Shown one piece after another: positions 6,503 through 10,214 of a stretch of DNA of 10,214 nt. The notes under the pieces are model-generated. The model had not been told where the DNA came from and did no database searches. It was given only the letters and a program-made list of their open reading frames with translations. The DNA comes from Helicobacteraceae bacterium (GTDB lineage: Bacteria; Campylobacterota; Campylobacteria; Campylobacterales; SZUA-545): assembly GCA_003250175.1 (NCBI GenBank), contig QKHD01000212.1, positions 1 to 10,214 of the forward strand. The letters are read 5' to 3'. Position 1 is the stretch's first letter; every line of letters begins with the position of its first letter. A program made the translations under genes and the position numbers.

Positions 6503-6526
6503 CAAAACTACCCATAAGGAAGCGTT

Positions 6527-7066
6527 ATGCTAGAAGGCATCATTAGAGAGAGTACCGAAAAACAGGCAACAAAGCAGCTGAAACGGGATGGTTATCTAAT
6601 TGCTAACATCTACGGCGGTGAAGCCGGCAATATCAATGCCGCGTTCAAAAAGAACGAATTCATCAAGTATGTTAGAAATAAAGGTACCCTATCCTTCGAA
6701 GTAAAGGTCGGTGATAAAAAACTGCCCGTTATCATTCAAGAGTACCAAAAACACCCGGTCAACTCCGATCTGACACACGTCGATCTTCGTGACCTGAGTG
6801 ACAAGAAAAAAGAAGCAACCTTCATGATTCCGATCAAATCCGTCGGTACACCTGTGGGTCTTAAAAACAAAGGGGTTCTGATCACCAACGTTCGACGAAT
6901 CAAAGTCAAATGTACTCCGGCTGATCTGCCTAACGCGTTTGACCTCGACGTTAGCAAACTGGACGTTGGCGACAACATCCTCGTTCGCGACCTCGAAGCA
7001 CCAAAGGGCGTAAAAATCGTGACCGAAGGTCGCGTAGCCGTTCTGAGCTGCATCAAAGCGAAGTAA
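6527..7066 (+). CDS. rplY: Ribosomal protein bL25, long CTC form (179 aa)
   Basis: Large-subunit protein that binds 5S rRNA. Residues about 1-92 form the L25 domain, with the family block QEYQKHPVNSDLTHVDL (71-87). Residues about 98-179 form the additional TL5/CTC beta domain absent from the 94-residue E. coli protein. The ATG has AAGGA 7 bases upstream and a TATAAT promoter. GC is lower than in neighbouring genes and codons such as GTT, CGT and AAA are frequent, which fits high expression rather than transfer. Its TAA stop overlaps the pth ATG by one base (TAATG), so pth translation is probably coupled. The rplY-pth pair is conserved across Campylobacterota. Confidence 0.95.
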   Translation: MLEGIIRESTEKQATKQLKRDGYLIANIYGGEAGNINAAFKKNEFIKYVRNKGTLSFEVKVGDKKLPVIIQEYQKHPVNSDLTHVDLRDLSDKKKEATFMIPIKSVGTPVGLKNKGVLITNVRRIKVKCTPADLPNAFDLDVSKLDVGDNILVRDLEAPKGVKIVTEGRVAVLSCIKAK

Positions 7067-7623
7067 TGACACTGGTCGTAGGGCTGGGCAACCCCGGCGC
7101 TGCCTACGAAAAGAACCGTCACAACATCGGCTTTATGGTGATCGACGCCCTGGCGTCGCACCACAAAGCCTCCTCTGTATCCAAAGCCGCCTTTTTCGGC
7201 GACGTCTTTAAAACCTCCGACACCATCTACCTCAAACCGACCACCTACATGAATCTCAGCGGCAAAAGCGTTTTGGCCGTCAAACAGTTTTATAAATGCG
7301 ACGAGCTGATTGTCATTCACGACGATCTGGACCTGCCCTTTGGGGCGCTGCGTTTTAAACGGGGCGGTGGCCATGGTGGGCATAACGGCCTGAAATCCAT
7401 CGACGCCCTCTTAGGCAGCGAGTACATCCGCGTCCGGATGGGGATCGGCAAGCCCGAGCACAAGAGCATGGTGGCCGATTACGTATTGGGGGATTTTACC
7501 GAAGCCGAAGCAACCAAGCTTCCCGATTGGATCATGAAGGCGGCCCGCGCCGTGGACGCCCTGGAGAACGAAACGATGGAGAAGGTCGGCTCCCGCTTCT
7601 CCCAAAAAGAACTTGCGTTATAA
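7066..7623 (+). CDS. pth: Peptidyl-tRNA hydrolase (185 aa)
   Basis: Cytoplasmic enzyme releasing tRNA from peptidyl-tRNA that has dropped off the ribosome. Catalytic and binding residues of the family are all present: Asn9 in GLGNPG (6-11), His19 in RHNIGF (18-23), Met62-Asn63 in KPTTYMNLSG (57-66), Asp86 in HDDLDLP (85-91), and Asn107 in GGGHGGHNGLKS (100-111). The length is normal. The ATG overlaps the last base of the rplY stop and there is no good Shine-Dalgarno sequence of its own, so ribosomes finishing rplY likely restart here. The stop TAA lies inside a TATAAT promoter box for the next gene. Confidence 0.96.
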   Translation: MTLVVGLGNPGAAYEKNRHNIGFMVIDALASHHKASSVSKAAFFGDVFKTSDTIYLKPTTYMNLSGKSVLAVKQFYKCDELIVIHDDLDLPFGALRFKRGGGHGGHNGLKSIDALLGSEYIRVRMGIGKPEHKSMVADYVLGDFTEAEATKLPDWIMKAARAVDALENETMEKVGSRFSQKELAL

Positions 7624-7624
7624 T
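7619..7624 (+). promoter_or_regulatory. Predicted -10 box inside the pth stop codon
   Basis: A perfect TATAAT (context GCGTTATAATGCGC) overlaps the pth TAA stop at 7621-7623. Transcription would begin near 7631, about 29 bases before the permease start. The context closely resembles the rplY promoter, T/C-TATAAT followed by a short GC-rich stretch. No -35 box is apparent within the pth coding region. Confidence 0.55.
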
Positions 7625-7653
7625 GCGCCCAAACCAAAGCAACAGGGCGTTAT
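7620..7653 (+). repeat. Inverted repeat spanning the permease start region
   Basis: CGCCC (7626-7630) pairs with GGGCG (7645-7649), and ATAA (7620-7623) with TTAT (7650-7653), leaving a 2-base bulge and a 14-base loop. The right arm contains part of the AGGG ribosome site and most of an ATG at 7652. The left arm lies upstream of the predicted transcription start, so only read-through RNA from rplY-pth could fold this hairpin. Confidence 0.4.
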
Positions 7654-7666
7654 GAGAGCATGCTGA
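7652..7666 (+). other. Possible four-codon upstream ORF overlapping the permease start
   Basis: ATG at 7652, four bases after AGGG, opens a four-codon frame (Met-Arg-Ala-Cys-stop) ending with TGA at 7664-7666, five bases into the permease gene (start 7660, other frame). The AGGG spacing suits this ATG better than the one at 7660, so ribosomes may load here and restart on the overlapping ATG. It may equally be chance. Confidence 0.3.
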
Positions 7667-8715
7667 GCAGCTACCTATTCAAGATGTACGGTCGGTACAT
7701 TTTTATCATTTTTGCCGCACTGCAGATCTTTTATGTGGGGGTGGACTACATCGAAACCGCCCCCAAGCTGCCCGATTCCGCCAACCTCCGCCTGTTGTAT
7801 GCCATCTACGTCTTTGGCGTAGCCATGAAGATCACCCTGCCGCTTTCGCTTATCTTTGCCATGGTGGCCTCCAAAATCCACCTTATTCGGGCTAACGAGC
7901 TGGTCATCATCTACGCCCTGGGAGTCAGCAAGCGGGAGGTAATCCGCCCCTTTATCTACCTCGCTTCGGCGCTCACGGTGCTCTATATCGGGCTCTTTCT
8001 CACCCCGTTTGCCTATTTTGAGCAGCGGGCAGACTCCATCAAAGAGGACCGCTATTTTGTCTCCGTCACGGAGGATATTTTCGTGACTTACGATAAAAAT
8101 TACATCTACATGGAGCGCCTCTTCCCCATCCAGAAAACCGCCGTGGGCATCCGGATTTTTGAAGTCGGGCCAAAGGGGCTGGAGCGGGTCATTACCAGCG
8201 AAAGCGCCTCCTTTACAGACAACAAATGGCGCCTGAGCGAAGGGGAGATCATCACCAAGCCGGAGGTGACGGGGATTCAGGATAACGGCCTTAAGACCGT
8301 TCATTTCGACACCTACGATGTGCTGGAAGGGTTCGAACCCTCGATCCTGGACAAGGTCTACGAGGGCAACACCAACTACTCCCTGATCGACGCCTATGAG
8401 GCAATCATGATCCTCAGCCGCCAGGAGGTCAATATCGACCGGATTTTCAGTGCCGCCATGGCGACGGTGCTGTTGCCGCTGATCGCCCCCATTTTGGTAG
8501 TGATGATCTTCTTCTTCGTCCCTATTTCGAGCCGTTTTTTCAACGTGGCACTCTTCTCCTCCGGAGCGATTTTTACCACGCTGGTGCTCTGGGGCTTTCT
8601 TTTTGCCATGGCCACGCTGGCCCAAAACGGGGTGGTCAATGCCTGGCTGGGGCTGGGGCTTCCCTTCGGGCTTTTGCTCCTTCTCTCCCTCTATATGTAC
8701 CGCCGTTTCTCATAA
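7660..8715 (+). CDS. LptF/LptG-family LPS export permease (351 aa)
   Basis: Inner-membrane subunit of the Lpt ABC transporter (YjgP/YjgQ family), which with LptB and its partner subunit extracts lipopolysaccharide and passes it to the periplasmic bridge. The expected layout is seen: helices at about 12-32, 45-72 and 98-118, a periplasmic beta-rich domain about 120-265, then helices about 266-288, 293-318 and 326-346. The coupling-helix region carries the conserved RANELVIIYALGVSKREVIRP (77-97), which contacts LptB. The start is ATG 7660. The frame upstream offers no other start, and the nearest ribosome site (AGGG, 7644-7647) is 12 bases away, rather far. The position after rplY-pth matches the conserved Campylobacterota permease. 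I cannot say from sequence alone whether it is LptF or LptG, so no symbol is given. Confidence 0.92.
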   Translation: MLSSYLFKMYGRYIFIIFAALQIFYVGVDYIETAPKLPDSANLRLLYAIYVFGVAMKITLPLSLIFAMVASKIHLIRANELVIIYALGVSKREVIRPFIYLASALTVLYIGLFLTPFAYFEQRADSIKEDRYFVSVTEDIFVTYDKNYIYMERLFPIQKTAVGIRIFEVGPKGLERVITSESASFTDNKWRLSEGEIITKPEVTGIQDNGLKTVHFDTYDVLEGFEPSILDKVYEGNTNYSLIDAYEAIMILSRQEVNIDRIFSAAMATVLLPLIAPILVVMIFFFVPISSRFFNVALFSSGAIFTTLVLWGFLFAMATLAQNGVVNAWLGLGLPFGLLLLLSLYMYRRFS

Positions 8716-8735
8716 ATACGAAAGAAAGATTTGGA

Positions 8736-8748
8736 TAAAATCTATAGT
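8736..8748 (+). promoter_or_regulatory. Candidate -10 boxes for lysA-pheA
   Basis: The 85-bp gap between the permease and lysA is strongly AT-rich. TAAAAT (8736-8741, context GGATAAAATC, close to the nadK box) and TATAGT (8743-8748) are the best -10 candidates and would give leaders of roughly 45-55 bases. A further TAAAAT at 8781-8786 is too close to the ribosome site to be likely. A 6-bp inverted repeat AGATTT/AAATCT surrounds the first box. Confidence 0.45.
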
Positions 8749-8800
8749 TTTCTAGTGTAAAAAATTCTAATAAAACGATCTAAAATTTAAGGGAAAAGCT

Positions 8801-10006
8801 GTGGACTACCGCGCCTTGGCGAACGAGTACGGAACACCTCTGTACGTCTATGATTTCAACTACTTCAACGAACAGTACAACAAACTCAAAGAGGCCTTCG
8901 GAGGCCGTAAAAGCCTGCTGGCCTACGCCATCAAAGCCAACTCCAACCTCTCCGTTATCCAGAACTTCGGCCGCCAGGGAAGCGGTGCCGATTGTGTCTC
9001 CATCGGCGAAGTCCGCCGCGCACTCAAAGCGGGCATCGCACCCTACAAGATCATCTTCAGCGGTGTGGGCAAGCGGGACGACGAAATCCGTGAGGCGATT
9101 GAGGCCGATATTCTTTTCATCAACGCGGAGAGCGAAGGGGAGCTTAAGCGCATCGAAGTGATCGCCAAGGAGCTGGGCAAGGAGGCGCGCATCAGCCTGC
9201 GTGTCAACCCCAACATCGACCCCCAGACCCACCCCTACATCTCCACCGGTCTTTCAGAAAACAAGTTCGGGGTCTCCCTGAACGAGGCCAAACGCCTCTA
9301 CCTTTTTGCCCACAACTCTGCCAATCTTAACCCCGTGGGCATTCACTTTCACATCGGCAGTCAGCTGACCCAGCTCGAACCGATCCGCGAATCGAGCCAG
9401 ATCGTGGCCGACCTGGTCCGGAGCCTGGAAAAAGTCGGCATCGAGATCAAGTTCTTCGACGTGGGCGGCGGCCTGGGTGTGAAGTACAACAACGAGATGC
9501 TGATCGAGCCCTATGACTACGCCCAGGCGATTCTCTCCACGCTGGCGGGGCTGGATGTGACCATCGTCTGCGAACCGGGGCGTTTCCTCACCGCCAACGG
9601 CGGCCACTTTATCACCAAGGTGCTCTACGAAAAGCAGAGCGATAAAAAACGCTTTGTCATCGTCGACGGCGCCATGAACGACCTGATCCGACCGTCACTC
9701 TACAACGCCTTCCACAAGATCGAAGTGCTGGGCAAAGAGGGCGCTTCCGGAAGCACGGTCGACGTCGTGGGCCCGGTGTGCGAGAGCGGCGACTTTCTGG
9801 CCAAAAACATCGAGCTGCCCGAAACCGGCCACGACGACCTGCTGGTGGTACACAGCAGCGGGGCCTACGGCTTTGTCATGTCAAGCAACTACAACACCCG
9901 CGGCCGTGCCGCGGAGGTGGCGATCGAAGAGGGCAAGGCCCGTCTGATCCGCCGCCGGGAGACCTTTGAAGACGTGGTCGCCCTGGAAGAATCATATCTA
10001 CAATAG
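8801..10006 (+). CDS. lysA: Diaminopimelate decarboxylase (401 aa)
   Basis: PLP enzyme of fold type III catalysing the last step of lysine synthesis, meso-diaminopimelate to lysine plus CO2, in the cytoplasm. The PLP lysine is Lys45 in YAIKANSN (42-49). Other family blocks are HFHIGSQ (182-188), the phosphate-binding GGGLG (222-226), EPGR (258-261), CESGD (327-331) with the catalytic Cys from the partner subunit, and SGAYGFVMSSNYN (353-365) with the PLP-facing Tyr. The length is normal. The start is GTG 8801, 7 bases after AAGGG. This gives an N terminus (MDYRALANEYGTPLYVYD) like that of relatives. It precedes pheA by 11 bases, and the two form an amino-acid biosynthesis pair seen elsewhere in Campylobacterota. 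Confidence 0.96.
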   Translation: MDYRALANEYGTPLYVYDFNYFNEQYNKLKEAFGGRKSLLAYAIKANSNLSVIQNFGRQGSGADCVSIGEVRRALKAGIAPYKIIFSGVGKRDDEIREAIEADILFINAESEGELKRIEVIAKELGKEARISLRVNPNIDPQTHPYISTGLSENKFGVSLNEAKRLYLFAHNSANLNPVGIHFHIGSQLTQLEPIRESSQIVADLVRSLEKVGIEIKFFDVGGGLGVKYNNEMLIEPYDYAQAILSTLAGLDVTIVCEPGRFLTANGGHFITKVLYEKQSDKKRFVIVDGAMNDLIRPSLYNAFHKIEVLGKEGASGSTVDVVGPVCESGDFLAKNIELPETGHDDLLVVHSSGAYGFVMSSNYNTRGRAAEVAIEEGKARLIRRRETFEDVVALEESYLQ

Positions 10007-10017
10007 GACACGAGAGT

Positions 10018-10214
10018 ATGGATTTAAACGCGCTGCGCCAACAGATCGACGCCATTGACGACCAGCTGCTGGAGCTGCTCAACCGCCGCATGGAGATTGT
10101 CAAAACCGTGGGTGAGTTCAAGCACAAAACCGGCGGGGCGATCTACCGTCCGGAGCGGGAAGTGGCGATTATCGAACGCCTCAACAGCCAGAACAAAGGG
10201 CTGCTGACCCGCGC
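10018..10214 (+). CDS. pheA: Chorismate mutase domain of PheA (5' part, runs off window)
   Basis: Only the first 65 codons are present. They match the AroQ-type chorismate mutase helix. Taking the E. coli P-protein as reference with an offset of four, active-site residues Arg7, Arg24, Lys35, Arg47 and Glu48 are kept, within LLNRRMEIVKTVGEFK (20-35) and IYRPEREVAIIERL (42-55). The domain turns chorismate into prephenate. A prephenate dehydratase domain is expected downstream, making the bifunctional enzyme for phenylalanine synthesis, but that part is not visible. The assignment to pheA rests on the order lysA-pheA known in Campylobacterota. ATG 10018 follows an AGGA site that overlaps the lysA TAG stop, with 9 bases between, so translation may be coupled. 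Confidence 0.85.
   Translation, partial: MDLNALRQQIDAIDDQLLELLNRRMEIVKTVGEFKHKTGGAIYRPEREVAIIERLNSQNKGLLTR

Larger units (their letters stand above)
375..10154. repeat. Dispersed palindrome TCCGGA (23 copies), mostly within CTCCGGA
   Basis: Copies begin at 375, 384, 1534, 1577, 2052, 2613, 2665, 2889, 3318, 3818, 4193, 4492, 4968, 5342, 5354, 5919, 6310, 7433, 8150, 8560, 9417, 9746 and 10149. With base composition near 55% GC about 3 would be expected. ACCGGT, GCCGGC and CCCGGG each occur about twice by the same hand scan. In 18 of 23 copies the base beyond the core makes CTCCGGA on one strand. Copies fall in all three reading phases, in both coding strands and in non-coding DNA (terminator, aspS leader). 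Counts were made by eye and may be off by one or two. Confidence 0.55.

Noticed and set aside
8731..8742. Inverted repeat AGATTT/AAATCT as an operator upstream of lysA
   Set aside because: Six AT-rich base pairs in an AT-rich gap are expected by chance; noted only as part of the promoter region.
1..10214. CRISPR arrays, insertion sequences, tRNA or rRNA genes, long direct repeats
   Set aside because: None seen. The window is nearly filled by coding genes, and no repeat longer than short motifs was noticed by eye.

Overview
This 10.2 kb window is a dense stretch of chromosomal housekeeping genes from a bacterium of the Campylobacterota (former Epsilonproteobacteria). Two gene orders point there. 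The block ppa-adk-aspS divergent from nadK, and the block tal / rplY-pth-LptF/G permease-lysA-pheA, match from memory the arrangements in Campylobacter jejuni and, for tal-rplY-pth-permease, Helicobacter pylori. The proteins also look campylobacterotal: a 192-residue adenylate kinase with a short lid, an AspRS beginning MRTHYCTELS, and promoters with a clear -10 box but no obvious -35 box. Most genes are roughly 55-60% GC, high for the phylum, so a free-living lineage is more likely than a host-adapted Campylobacter or Helicobacter. The genus cannot be fixed from this window.

Layout: 1-361 holds a small AT-rich gene for a two-helix membrane protein of unknown function. It converges on a minus-strand operon, aspS-adk-ppa (3285 down to 399), which ends in a strong intrinsic terminator at 368-391. 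A 115-bp divergent promoter region (3286-3400) separates aspS from the plus-strand genes nadK, tal and a PilT/PilU-type ATPase (3401-6453). A new promoter at about 6490 starts rplY-pth (1-base overlap). Another -10 box embedded in the pth stop codon probably starts the LptF/LptG-family permease. An AT-rich 85-bp gap with -10 candidates precedes lysA, followed after 11 bp by pheA, which runs off the window end.

Functionally the genes cover protein synthesis and its quality control (AspRS, L25, peptidyl-tRNA hydrolase), nucleotide and phosphate economy (adenylate kinase, pyrophosphatase, NAD kinase), sugar-phosphate exchange (transaldolase), lysine and phenylalanine synthesis, LPS export, and pilus retraction. 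No RNA genes, insertion sequences, prophage or CRISPR arrays are visible.

No obvious new multi-gene system is present. The most unusual signal is a short palindrome, TCCGGA, occurring 23 times by hand count, while the other three NCCGGN palindromes occur about twice each. In 18 of 23 copies it sits inside the heptamer CTCCGGA (either strand), and two inverted copies form the ppa terminator stem, as uptake sequences do in Neisseria and Pasteurellaceae. Other points are a probable leaderless nadK mRNA, a start-site hairpin at the permease gene that only read-through transcripts could form, and an ATPase mixing PilT-like and PilU-like features.
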